NCBI RefSeq assembly: GCF_002931055.1
Contig: NZ_PSXX01000011.1
Coordinates: 1-64,000 of the forward strand
Direction: 5' to 3'
DNA length: 64,000 nucleotides
Source: Pseudoclavibacter sp. AY1H1
Lineage (GTDB): Bacteria; Actinomycetota; Actinomycetes; Actinomycetales; Microbacteriaceae
Part shown: one piece after another, positions 26,580 to 34,591 of the stretch
How positions within the stretch are numbered: position 1 is the first letter of the stretch
How the letters are laid out: each line of letters starts with the position of its first letter
Made by a program: the position numbers and the translations under genes
Notes under the pieces: generated by a model
Told to the model about the DNA's origin: nothing
Database searches by the model: none
Seen by the model: only the letters and a program-made list of their open reading frames with translations

Positions 26580-27616
26580 ACTGTTTCCTCCAGAATCCGC
26601 GAGATGCTCGCGGCTATCAACTGTGCTGGCTCTGTCTGGGGAACAGGAGGGGCAGGAGTCGAATCGCTGCCCCACTGCGAAAGACCATACCGTGTCCAGA
26701 AGTCGCGCACCCACTCGGGCGGGTCGACGCACGTCACCCAGGCATCCTGGCCGGCGGCGGCGGCCTCGAGGACCCCCGTGGAGAAGACGGAGACGACCGG
26801 CCGGTCGAGGGTCGCGAGCGACTGGCCCGAGCTCTCGAAACGCACTCCGCGCCGCTGCCAGGCGCGGTGCTGCAGACGCGACAGGCGGTCGGTCTCCGCT
26901 GGGTGCGGACGATACTCGGCACCGGTCGTCGTGCAGAACGTCCGGGCGGTCCTCGCCGACGTCCACCGAGACAGCTCAGCACCGTGCAGCTGGCCGAGGA
27001 AGACGGGAGTCGCGTCTCCGGGACCTTCGGGACGCCCGCGGTTGCGACGCGAGGCATGCCAGAGCAGCTGCGCACCCACGACCTCATGCGTGACATCACC
27101 TCGTCCCGACTTCCAGAACTCGGCGTCGTCCTGGGAGAACGCGAGCAGGTGACTGCCGCGAGCCAACGGCGGCGCGAACGGCGTCGTCAAGCCATGCTGG
27201 GCCACGACGAACCGTGCCCCGAGCTGCCTGCTCCAGCGGTAGCCGACGGCCCCAGCGGGAAGGAAGTGACCTGCTGCGAAGACGGCACGAACGCCGCGGA
27301 GCTCCCCCGGGAGGTCCAGCCCCTTGAGCCGACGGCTCGTCCAGCTGCCGTCGAGCATCCCGCTGAGGTCTTTCGGCGCGAGAACGGCGACCTGTTCGCC
27401 TTCGAGGAACCGCAAGGGCTCCGCGTAGGCCGCGACCGCACTGGGGGTGGGCACATCGATGAGGACAAGCAGACGCGGTTCGGGCCCGTTGACCATGAGC
27501 GTGAACTCCGGCTCCGCAGAGGGACGCCGCACACGGGTCATGATCTGGCGTTTGAGGGACCTCGAATTCTGCCAGCGCTGCCACGCCTCGAGGTCCTCCG
27601 GAATGTTCAGTCCCAC
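26576..27616 (-). CDS. Putative nonulosonic-acid transferase (sialyl/polysialyltransferase-like GT-B)
   Basis: A protein of about 346 aa without a family I can name firmly. Features recalling bacterial sialyl- and polysialyltransferases are an HP motif in YRPHPAETDRL and a Ser/Thr-rich SVFSTGVLEAAAAG near the C-terminus; in those families the HP and S/T motifs bind CMP. FVVAQHGLTTPFAPP fits a GT-B inter-domain region. Coupling to neuA (4-nt overlap) supports the idea; function is inferred. The start is GTG at 27616, 4 nt after GGAGG, overlapping the upstream stop by 10 nt. The frame stays open further upstream, but there it is antisense-like shadow within the next gene. Confidence 0.6.
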   Translation of the reverse strand: MGLNIPEDLEAWQRWQNSRSLKRQIMTRVRRPSAEPEFTLMVNGPEPRLLVLIDVPTPSAVAAYAEPLRFLEGEQVAVLAPKDLSGMLDGSWTSRRLKGLDLPGELRGVRAVFAAGHFLPAGAVGYRWSRQLGARFVVAQHGLTTPFAPPLARGSHLLAFSQDDAEFWKSGRGDVTHEVVGAQLLWHASRRNRGRPEGPGDATPVFLGQLHGAELSRWTSARTARTFCTTTGAEYRPHPAETDRLSRLQHRAWQRRGVRFESSGQSLATLDRPVVSVFSTGVLEAAAAGQDAWVTCVDPPEWVRDFWTRYGLSQWGSDSTPAPPVPQTEPAQLIAASISRILEETV

Positions 27617-28602
27617 AGCGCCTCCAATGCTCGAGCGCGGTGCTCGAGGGTGTGCTCGGCCAACGTCCGTCTGCGAGCTGCCTCGCGCACCTGGGCGGCC
27701 CACGCGGGCTCGCGCTGCGCGCGACGCGCCGACTCCACGATCTCCTCGACGCTCTCGAACACCAGCACCTCCTTGCCGACGTCGTAGAACTCGCTCACAT
27801 CGGGCCTGTCCACGAGCTCGAGCCCGCCGACGCCTGCGGCCTCGAAGGTGCGCATGGTGAAGCCGTCCTGATTCGCGTGCACGTTCAACGTCGCGAGGCT
27901 TCCCGCCATCACGCCGTACGCGGCGCCCCGCGTCAGGTCTCCGCTGGCAGGCACGCCTGCCGACCGGAAGCGTCGCGTCCTCACGACGTCGGAGAGCTTC
28001 CGTGACCAGTCGCGGCCGTACGCGCGCACGGGAACTCCAGAGCCCTGGATGCCGCGCACCAGCTGCTCGCGATTCGGGTAGCGGGCACCGACCAGCGTCA
28101 CCGCCGGCACCTCGACGCGCGCGAACGACTGGCTCGAGTCGAAGCCGAGGGGAACGAAGACGGCATCCGCGCCGTGTTCTCGAAGGAGGCGCACGTCGTC
28201 GTGGCTGTAGCTCGCGACGCGACCGGTCGACGCCAGGAACTCCGGCGTGTACCTGGTCCTGCGGATCTCGTCGTACAGCCAGACGACGGACGGTACCGAC
28301 TGTGCGCCCAGGGCCTCCCACCAGGCGTCGCCGAGCTGGTCGCCCTTGATGACGAGGACCGCCTCGAAGGTCTCTGCGCGCAACTGCTCTACTGCGCGCG
28401 AGGTGGCCTTCTCCGCCGCGGCACGAGACCGCATCGACTCCGGGAGGTCATGGAGCAGCTTGTTCTGGAACCGATCGGCGAACGTCGCGTGACTGTCGTA
28501 GCGGTGCACCCTCACCGAATAGCCGATCGACTCGAACGCCGAGGCAACCGCCTTCCAGTACCCGTGGAAGTCGGGACTCACGATGAGCAGGCGCTTCAGC
28601 AT
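27607..28602 (-). CDS. Glycosyltransferase, CgeB-like (GT1_2 domain)
   Basis: A 331-aa protein. The order LIVSPDFHGYWKAVASAFESIGYSV, VVWLYDEIRRTRY, VFVPLGFDS, VTLVGARYPNREQLV and the C-terminal TLNVHANQDGFTMRTFEAAGVGGLELVD is typical of CgeB-like transferases, where the final segment contacts the sugar nucleotide. ATG 28602 has GGGAG 7 nt upstream; a TTG at 28620 would add six residues. It shares the operon of the nonulosonate genes. Confidence 0.83.
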   Translation of the reverse strand: MLKRLLIVSPDFHGYWKAVASAFESIGYSVRVHRYDSHATFADRFQNKLLHDLPESMRSRAAAEKATSRAVEQLRAETFEAVLVIKGDQLGDAWWEALGAQSVPSVVWLYDEIRRTRYTPEFLASTGRVASYSHDDVRLLREHGADAVFVPLGFDSSQSFARVEVPAVTLVGARYPNREQLVRGIQGSGVPVRAYGRDWSRKLSDVVRTRRFRSAGVPASGDLTRGAAYGVMAGSLATLNVHANQDGFTMRTFEAAGVGGLELVDRPDVSEFYDVGKEVLVFESVEEIVESARRAQREPAWAAQVREAARRRTLAEHTLEHRARALEALWD

Positions 28603-28671
28603 GCGCCAGCTCCCGCGCAACCCGCACTCGCGCGGCGCCAGCGTGACATGTCCACGTTCATTCCCTCGAGG

Positions 28672-29214
28672 TCAGGTCGTTTGCAGACGGGGAGTCCGTG
28701 CGATCGCGTCGATGCCCGGGAGGATGGTCGCCAGGAGGGCGTCGATCTCGGCGACTGCCTGCTTGGCCACCGCGGGGCCGCGGCCGTACGGATCCGCGAA
28801 GTCGAGGTCGCCGCCCGGGGGGGTCTTGACATGCGCGAGGAATGGCAGCGGCGCCGCGCGCCGGGGAATGGTCTCGAGCAGCCGTGCCGCGCTGCGGATC
28901 GTGAAGGTGTTTCGAACGGCCTTGGGCGATTCGCTGAGCATCCACGATCGGTGCGCGCCCTCGAACGCGAGCACCAGGTCTGCCTCCTTCAGCATGGAGA
29001 CGTCGACCTGCCGCGCCGCGTGGGGCGTCGGCTCGACGCCCAGCTCACGGACGGCCGCCGAGATCGTCGGGTCGATGTCCTCGCCGACGAGAGCACGGAC
29101 GCCAGCGCTCGACACCTGCCAGTCGCTCTCAGGCCCGAGCTGCGCACGCGCGAGGAACTCGGCCGCGGCCGAGCGCGCGATGTTCGCGTGGCAGACGAAG
29201 AGCAGGCTCGGCAC
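28672..29214 (-). CDS. Low-molecular-weight tyrosine phosphatase of the capsule locus (Wzb-like)
   Basis: A 180-aa protein. The P-loop is CHANIARS (Cys8 to Arg14) and the acid is Asp141 in FADPYGRGP, so the family's active-site residues are present. It starts with GTG overlapping the autokinase stop by 1 nt (TAGTG). That coupling makes it the likely partner that dephosphorylates the BY-kinase next door, the usual Wzb/Wzc arrangement controlling chain length and export. Confidence 0.9.
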   Translation of the reverse strand: MPSLLFVCHANIARSAAAEFLARAQLGPESDWQVSSAGVRALVGEDIDPTISAAVRELGVEPTPHAARQVDVSMLKEADLVLAFEGAHRSWMLSESPKAVRNTFTIRSAARLLETIPRRAAPLPFLAHVKTPPGGDLDFADPYGRGPAVAKQAVAEIDALLATILPGIDAIARTPRLQTT

Positions 29215-30812
29215 TAAGCGCCTCTGCGCGATCGACGGCTCTGTGGCTGCTCGGTTGCGACGGCAGTCGGAGCCGAGGACGGAACGGGGCCCGCCTGCGG
29301 CTGCGAGGGAGCGGCCTGCTCGGCGGCCGGCTGGGCCGGGCGGGAGGGCGAGAGCGACTCCCGCTGCGGTGCGGCCACGTCAGGCTGGGCACCGAAGTGC
29401 TCCGAGGGGTCGGTGTGCCCCTTGACCGCCTTGAACTTCGGCATGCCCTTCTTGTCTGCGGTGACGTAGTAGCTGCGGTTGCGGCGGTACTCGTAGCCGT
29501 CTGCGCTGTCGCGCGGGGGCACCATGTTGAGCACCGTTCCGAGCATGCGGCTGTGCACCTGCTTGAGCATGTCGCGCGCGGCCATCACGTCCTCCCGGCG
29601 GGTACGACCCGCGGAGGCGACGAGCACGACGCCGTCGACGCGCGTGGACAGCACGGCGGCGTCGGTCACGGGCAGCAGCGGGGGCGCGTCGATGACGACG
29701 ATGTAGTCCTTGGAGAGCAGGCTCACGATGGACTTCATCGCCTCCGAGCCGAGCATCTCCGACGGGTTCGGGGGGATGCGCCCGGACGGCAGTACGTAGA
29801 GCCCGGGGATCTTCGAGCCGACGAGCGCATCCTCGAGCGACACCTGGCCGCTGAGCACCTCGCTCAGACCGATCTTGCCGTCGATGCCGAGGACGGTCGC
29901 GACGGTCGGACGACGGAGGTCCGCGTCGATGAGGATCGTCGGCGTGTTCGACTGCGCCAGGACCTGCGCGAGCGAGGTCGCGACGGTCGACTTGCCCTCA
30001 CCCGCGTTGGCGCTGGTCACGACGATGGAGCGGATCTCCTCGTCGACGCTCGCGAAGCGGAGATTCGTGCGCAGACGCCGGAAGGACTCGGCGGCGATGG
30101 CGTCGGCGTCGTTCGTGCCCCGGTTCTTGCCCATGAGCTGCGGCGACTTCGGGATGCGACCGAGCGTTCCGGCGCCGGAGGCCGTTGCGAGGTCCTTCGA
30201 GTCGCGGACCTTGACGTCGAGCGAGCGACGCAGGAGCGCGAAGGCGTAGGCGAGCACGAGGCCGATGGCACCGCCGATGATGAGATTGTTGCGGAGGTTG
30301 GGGCTGACCGGCGACGTTGGCTCGACGGCGTTCTGGAGGGGAACGACGGTGACTCCGGAGGTTCCGCCCCCGACCTGCGTCTCGATCTCCGTGATGACGT
30401 CGGCCATCGCCTGCAGCGCCCCGTTGGCCAGCGCGACCGCCGATGAAGGCGTGCTGGCACTGGCGCTGACCTGGATGAGGTTGCTGTTGGGTGCGACCGT
30501 CGCGGAGAGGCGACCGGTCAGCGTCTCGCCCGCGGCGAGTCCGGAGTTGGGGTTCTCGGCGATCTTGGCGTACACGGGCTGGCTCGTGATGAGGGGAAGG
30601 TACGAGTTCGCCTTGGTGATCGCCTGCTCCGAGCCGTCGATGGACGAGAACTCTCCGGAGCTGCCGGCGATGACGAATCCTGCGGAGTCGGCTTCGTAGA
30701 CCTTCGGCTGGATCTGCGTGTAGCCGAACGCGGCCAGCAGCCCGACGATGACCCCGATAGCGAGGATCTTCCAGCTCTTGCCGGTGAGACGCAAGAAATC
30801 GAGTACCGTCAC
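29214..30812 (-). CDS. Polysaccharide co-polymerase fused to tyrosine autokinase (Wzc-like)
   Basis: A 532-aa protein. A Wzz domain is bounded by membrane helices at about residues 15-32 and 177-194. A cytoplasmic BY-kinase follows with Walker A SANAGEGKST (267-276, Lys274), Walker A' ILIDADLRR (293-301) and Walker B IVVIDAPPLL (371-380). Tyrosines 440, 442, 448 and 449 form a cluster for autophosphorylation, followed by about 80 Pro/Gln/Ala-rich residues. It controls chain length in Wzy-dependent assembly. The GTG at 30812 follows GAGAGG by 10 nt; a GTG eight codons upstream (30836) is the alternative. Both modules are in one chain, unlike the split firmicute form. Confidence 0.93.
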   Translation of the reverse strand: MTVLDFLRLTGKSWKILAIGVIVGLLAAFGYTQIQPKVYEADSAGFVIAGSSGEFSSIDGSEQAITKANSYLPLITSQPVYAKIAENPNSGLAAGETLTGRLSATVAPNSNLIQVSASASTPSSAVALANGALQAMADVITEIETQVGGGTSGVTVVPLQNAVEPTSPVSPNLRNNLIIGGAIGLVLAYAFALLRRSLDVKVRDSKDLATASGAGTLGRIPKSPQLMGKNRGTNDADAIAAESFRRLRTNLRFASVDEEIRSIVVTSANAGEGKSTVATSLAQVLAQSNTPTILIDADLRRPTVATVLGIDGKIGLSEVLSGQVSLEDALVGSKIPGLYVLPSGRIPPNPSEMLGSEAMKSIVSLLSKDYIVVIDAPPLLPVTDAAVLSTRVDGVVLVASAGRTRREDVMAARDMLKQVHSRMLGTVLNMVPPRDSADGYEYRRNRSYYVTADKKGMPKFKAVKGHTDPSEHFGAQPDVAAPQRESLSPSRPAQPAAEQAAPSQPQAGPVPSSAPTAVATEQPQSRRSRRGA

Positions 30813-30843
30813 AGCGCGTACGCCTCTCCTAGACACAACATTC

Positions 30844-30870
30844 CGCGCACGGGCATGAGACCCGTGCGCG
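30844..30870 (-). terminator. Hairpin between the GT4 gene and the autokinase gene
   Basis: CGCGCACGGG and CCCGTGCGCG enclose CATGAGA, in the gap after the minus-strand gene ending at 30963 and before the autokinase start. It probably separates two transcription units. Confidence 0.65.
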
Positions 30871-30962
30871 AGGACAACTCACAGTAACAACTGGACGCAC
30901 CGAACGCCATCCGCTGGCCGTTCATGCGGTCCAGGGATGCGGCATCGCGCGACACGCGCATG

Positions 30963-32105
30963 TCACTTCTCCCCACGGCGCGTGGCCGCTTCGTCGACGA
31001 GTTCGTGCAGCCGCCGCGCGAATGCCTGTTCGGAGAATCCGTGGGCGTGGGCCTTGATGGCCGCGACGTCCCAGACCTGGAAGCGCGAGGCCGCGACGGC
31101 GTCCGCGATCGCGGCGGCGGTCGGCACGTCGAAGAAGCGTCCAGTGGCCCCTTCGCGCACGGTGTCGAGGTACCCGCCGGCCCGGAGGGCGATGCTGGGC
31201 TTGCCCCACGCCGCCGCCTCGATCACGGTCAGTCCGAAGTCTTCATGCGATGGCGCGATCAGCGCGCGGCTCCTGGCGTACAGCCAGCGAAGGTGCTCGT
31301 CGCTGATGCCGGAGACGAGGCGGACGTTGTCCGGCAGCATCGCCGACAGCTCAGCCCGCTGGGGACCGTCGCCGACGATGACGAGGCGCTCGTTCGGCAG
31401 GCCCGCCACGGCTCGGATCGCGGCGTCCACGTTCTTGTAGGGAAGCAGGCGCGACACGAGCAGGAGGTGCCCACCGCCGCCGACGAAGTCAGCGAGTTCT
31501 GGCATTGCGGTTCTCGGCCCGCTGATGTCGACGCTGTGCGGTGGGAAGAGCAGCTCTGACGAACGCCCGTACACATCGGAGACTCGCTGCTGCACGATGG
31601 ACGAGTTCGTGAGGTAGGTATCGACGCTGGCTGCCGCCTTCTGGTCCCAGCGCTTGAGGAACGGCGTGAGCATGCGCAGGCCCATTCGCGCAGGGGAGAG
31701 ACGGCCAGCGCCGCCGAGGTACTGGTCGCTCAGGTAGAGATAGCGGGCGGGCGAATGGCAGTACGCGATCGTTCTTCCGGTGGTTCGAAAGCCGTGCGCC
31801 CACCCGGTTGTCGATGCGATGACGACGTCGGCGTCGATGTGCATGCCGGAACTCGCGGCCGCCAGGAGCGGCAGCGCCTTGCGGTGGTCTCTCCGGAGCG
31901 GCCCGACCTTGTTCAGCGGGGACGTGACGATGTCGATGTCGCGGAACTCGGGGAACGTCGTCTCCGGCTCGTAGAGCGTCGTGAAGACCTGCGCCTCGGG
32001 GAACGCTCGGCTGAGGGAGAGCACAACACGTTCTGCGCCTCCGCGCTGCGTGATGTAGTCGTGGGCGATCGCGACGCGGGGACGCGGAGAGCCAGTCGCG
32101 CGCAT
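30963..32105 (-). CDS. Glycosyltransferase family 4
   Basis: A 380-aa protein with complete GT4 landmarks: AIAHDYITQRGGAERVVLSLS at the N-terminus, LLLVSRLLPYKNVDAAI, LVIVGDGPQRAEL and the donor-site region LIAPSHEDFGLTVIEAAAWGKPSIAL. The family includes mannosyltransferases of the WcaC/PimB kind; specificity is unknown. ATG 32105 has GAGGTGG 4-6 nt upstream; an ATG at 32129 is less well supported. It is divergent from the polymerase gene, with about 220 bp between them. Confidence 0.9.
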   Translation of the reverse strand: MRATGSPRPRVAIAHDYITQRGGAERVVLSLSRAFPEAQVFTTLYEPETTFPEFRDIDIVTSPLNKVGPLRRDHRKALPLLAAASSGMHIDADVVIASTTGWAHGFRTTGRTIAYCHSPARYLYLSDQYLGGAGRLSPARMGLRMLTPFLKRWDQKAAASVDTYLTNSSIVQQRVSDVYGRSSELLFPPHSVDISGPRTAMPELADFVGGGGHLLLVSRLLPYKNVDAAIRAVAGLPNERLVIVGDGPQRAELSAMLPDNVRLVSGISDEHLRWLYARSRALIAPSHEDFGLTVIEAAAWGKPSIALRAGGYLDTVREGATGRFFDVPTAAAIADAVAASRFQVWDVAAIKAHAHGFSEQAFARRLHELVDEAATRRGEK

Positions 32106-32290
32106 TCCACCACCTCGGTTTTCGTTCATGGGCCACCAATGGGAGGTGAAATGCAGATTCCCCGAATGCGGATCCTGGAATTCCAGAAACCCGACTCCCC
32201 ACATTCTATGCAGGCCGGCTCAGCCCTGTGGCCGAGGAGCAACGATCCCGCAGAATCGCTTCCCCCCGGAACCGCTCTGCAGCGGCGCTG

Positions 32291-32325
32291 TTGGACAGCA
32301 CCGGCAAACACCGTAGCATCGGAAC
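32291..32325 (+). promoter_or_regulatory. Well-formed promoter giving a leaderless polymerase mRNA
   Basis: TTGGAC (32291-32296) and TAGCAT (32314-32319) have an ideal 17-nt spacer. Only six bases separate the -10 from the GTG at 32326, which has no ribosome-binding sequence, so transcription should begin at or next to the start codon. Confidence 0.7.
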
Positions 32326-33546
32326 GTGACAGAGCATTCTCCGTTGGCAGGGGCCATCAGCAAAACTCCGGACTTCGTTCGAGATTCCATCTTTGCCGTC
32401 GGCAGCACTCGCATCATCGATGCCGTGCTGATGATGTTCTTCGTCGTCCGCATCGCGACACCCGGCATCGGGCTCCCCGTGAACGACGTCGCCGGACTGC
32501 TCCTCGTCGCCGTCGCCGCCTTCCGCCGGCCCACCAGGCAGCTGAGCGGCACGACCTGGTTCGCGGCGATCAGCGTCCTCCTCGTCACGTTCCTCGTCAT
32601 CGTGGCGATCGCGACGGGCCCGAATCAGGCAGACATCACCCGCCTCGGCCGAATCCTCATCCTGTTCTTCCTGGCCGGCTTCATCGCCAGCGGACGCATC
32701 GACATCGTCTCGGGCCTCAAGGGATTCTCGGTCGGGCTGCTCGCCAACATCCCGCTCTTCTACGCAGGGCTCGCCCCGGACACCTACGGCGGGCTCCTCA
32801 CCGGCTTCCTCAACGACAAGAACGTCGCCGGATTCACGTACGCGATCATGACCGTGCTCCTCTTCCTGATCTACAGGCGCCTCTGGACCCGAATCGCCCT
32901 CACCGGCCTCGGCCTGGGGGCAGTGGTGCTGACCGACTCTCGGACCTCGATGGCCGCACTTGCCGCAGCCATCATCTGGCTGGTCCTCGCGCGCTTCCTC
33001 GGCCCGTTCTTCCGCGTCGTCCTCGCCGGAGTGCTGCTCGGCGGGTTCTTCTATGCAGAGAACAACCTCTCGCAGGTCGGCGCCTACGCCGCACGTTCCG
33101 GATCAGACGAGCTGCGCGACCGAATCGATGCCGCATCGCTCGAGAAGACACTGGCTGCGCCCTGGTACGGCCACGGACTCGGAGAGGCGACCACCGAGGT
33201 CGCCGGGGATGTCTGGTTCTTCCACAACTCCTACTGGGGCCTCATCACGGAGGGCGGCTACGCCTTCCTGCTCGCCATCCTCGCGCTCCTCGCGTTCGCT
33301 GGATTCCAGTTCCTGGGGAAGGGCAAGCAGACGCCTGAAGCCCGCATCGTCGAGGCCGCGACGATCGTCATCCTGCTCTGCTCGTTCCGCCTCGGAGAGG
33401 TGTTCATCACCCTCCCGACCTTCATCGCCATCGGCATCGGCCTCGGCATCTACTCGCAGCGACACTCTGACTGGCTCGTCCGTCAGGCGGCAGCGGGCCC
33501 GGAGGTCGAAGGGGCGCTCTTCCCCATCCAGCAGCGCGTCAGCTAG
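32326..33546 (+). CDS. O-antigen ligase/Wzy-like polysaccharide polymerase
   Basis: A 406-aa integral membrane protein with about ten helices. The Wzy_C/WaaL signature region is LAAPWYGHGLGEATTEV followed by WFFHNSYWGLITEGGYAFL, including the conserved His-Asn-x-Tyr of the large periplasmic loop. It likely polymerises lipid-linked repeat units outside the membrane, matching the co-polymerase at 29214. No other polymerase candidate is in the locus. The GTG start has the leaderless promoter described separately. The gene is alone in its orientation and ends before a strong hairpin. Confidence 0.87.
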   Translation: MTEHSPLAGAISKTPDFVRDSIFAVGSTRIIDAVLMMFFVVRIATPGIGLPVNDVAGLLLVAVAAFRRPTRQLSGTTWFAAISVLLVTFLVIVAIATGPNQADITRLGRILILFFLAGFIASGRIDIVSGLKGFSVGLLANIPLFYAGLAPDTYGGLLTGFLNDKNVAGFTYAIMTVLLFLIYRRLWTRIALTGLGLGAVVLTDSRTSMAALAAAIIWLVLARFLGPFFRVVLAGVLLGGFFYAENNLSQVGAYAARSGSDELRDRIDAASLEKTLAAPWYGHGLGEATTEVAGDVWFFHNSYWGLITEGGYAFLLAILALLAFAGFQFLGKGKQTPEARIVEAATIVILLCSFRLGEVFITLPTFIAIGIGLGIYSQRHSDWLVRQAAAGPEVEGALFPIQQRVS

Positions 33547-33587
33547 GTCGCCGACCCGGCAGCGTCCGGCAACCCACGAGACGACGA

Positions 33588-33620
33588 AGCGCCCGACCCG
33601 CACGAGGCGGGTCGGGCGCT
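33588..33620. terminator. Strong hairpin after the polymerase gene
   Basis: Perfect 14-bp arms (AGCGCCCGACCCGC at 33588-33601 and its complement at 33607-33620) enclose ACGAG. It is located 42 nt beyond the polymerase stop, in a 310-bp gap between convergent genes. Confidence 0.8.
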
Positions 33621-33622
33621 GT

Positions 33623-33710
33623 GCTTCCAGCGCAGGGGGCCGAGCTGGAAGCGTCTGGGCCGGGACGCGTCTCCCCAGACACGAGACCCGACCTGCGCCG
33701 CGAAGCGGCG
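33623..33710. repeat. Three further consecutive hairpins in the convergent gap
   Basis: GCTTCCAGC/GCTGGAAGC (33623-33652), GTCTGGG/CCCAGAC (33653-33680) and CGCCGC/GCGGCG (33696-33710) follow the main terminator. The rest of the gap, to 33856, shows nothing recognisable. The array might terminate the signal-peptidase operon or be a structured RNA; neither can be decided here. Confidence 0.5.
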
Positions 33711-33856
33711 GCCGGTGCCCCCAGGCGCCAGCATCGCGACAGCACGTCCATTGTGCTGCGAACGCGGATACCGCTCACGCGAAAGGGAGATTCTGGCGCA
33801 AGTGGGGCACGAAACGGCAGCAGATGCCGCGCCCACCGCGCCGGGCCGCTGACGGG

Positions 33857-34591
33857 TCAGACGGCGCCGAACCGCGGAAGCGGCCACACGATGGAGAAGA
33901 CCTCGCCCACGACGTCGTCGTCGCGGACCGTGCGCAGGCAGGAGGCGTCCACTCCTCCGCCGCGGCACGCGGCGAGCGAATCGGAGGAGTTGGTGCGGTT
34001 GTCTCCGAGGACCACGATCTGGCCTTCCGGCACGGTGAACTCGTCGAAGCAGCGCAACGAGGCGGGAGACGTGGAGCAGTCGAGCGTGCCTGGCACGAAC
34101 TCGAAGTCGAGGTCGACGTAGGAGCTCTCGTCGAGCGCGGTTCCGTCCACGACGATGCCACCTGTCGCCGGGTCGACCGCCATCGTCTGACCTCCGGTCG
34201 CGATGACGCGCTTCACGAGGATGTGCGAGAAGCCCTGGCCGATGCCGAAGACCTCCCCCACCACGCGTGCGGCGAATCGCAGCGGATCGCTGGGAGCCTC
34301 GGGCGGCGCCTCGTCCCACGTGTCAGAGGCCGCGAACACGACGATGTCACCAGTGATCGGTTCGGCGTCACCCAGGTACGCGAGGCGATTGACCAGGATG
34401 CGGTCACCGACGGCGAGCGTGTCGTCCATGGAGGCGGACGGGATGGCGTACACCTTCACGAAGAACGCCTGCACGAGCGCGAGGACCGCGAACGCGGCGA
34501 CGAGATGGAAGAGCGGATGCGACGTCACACGTCGCAACCGCGATCGCGGCGCCCGTCTGCCAGGGGCGTCCGCGAGGTCGCCGTCGCTCAC
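33857..34591 (-). CDS. lepB: Signal peptidase I (type S26)
   Basis: A 244-aa protein with one membrane anchor at about residues 28-46. The catalytic Ser54 is in YAIPSASMDDTL, the catalytic Lys127 in ILVKRVIATGG, and the box E GDNRTNSSDS region is present. It cleaves signal peptides outside the membrane. The start is GTG at 34591, overlapping the stop of the HprK-like gene by 4 nt. Translational coupling to a kinase within a glycan locus is unusual, as housekeeping lepB is usually near rplS and rnhB. It may therefore be a dedicated peptidase for the adjacent module. Confidence 0.92.
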   Translation of the reverse strand: MSDGDLADAPGRRAPRSRLRRVTSHPLFHLVAAFAVLALVQAFFVKVYAIPSASMDDTLAVGDRILVNRLAYLGDAEPITGDIVVFAASDTWDEAPPEAPSDPLRFAARVVGEVFGIGQGFSHILVKRVIATGGQTMAVDPATGGIVVDGTALDESSYVDLDFEFVPGTLDCSTSPASLRCFDEFTVPEGQIVVLGDNRTNSSDSLAACRGGGVDASCLRTVRDDDVVGEVFSIVWPLPRFGAV

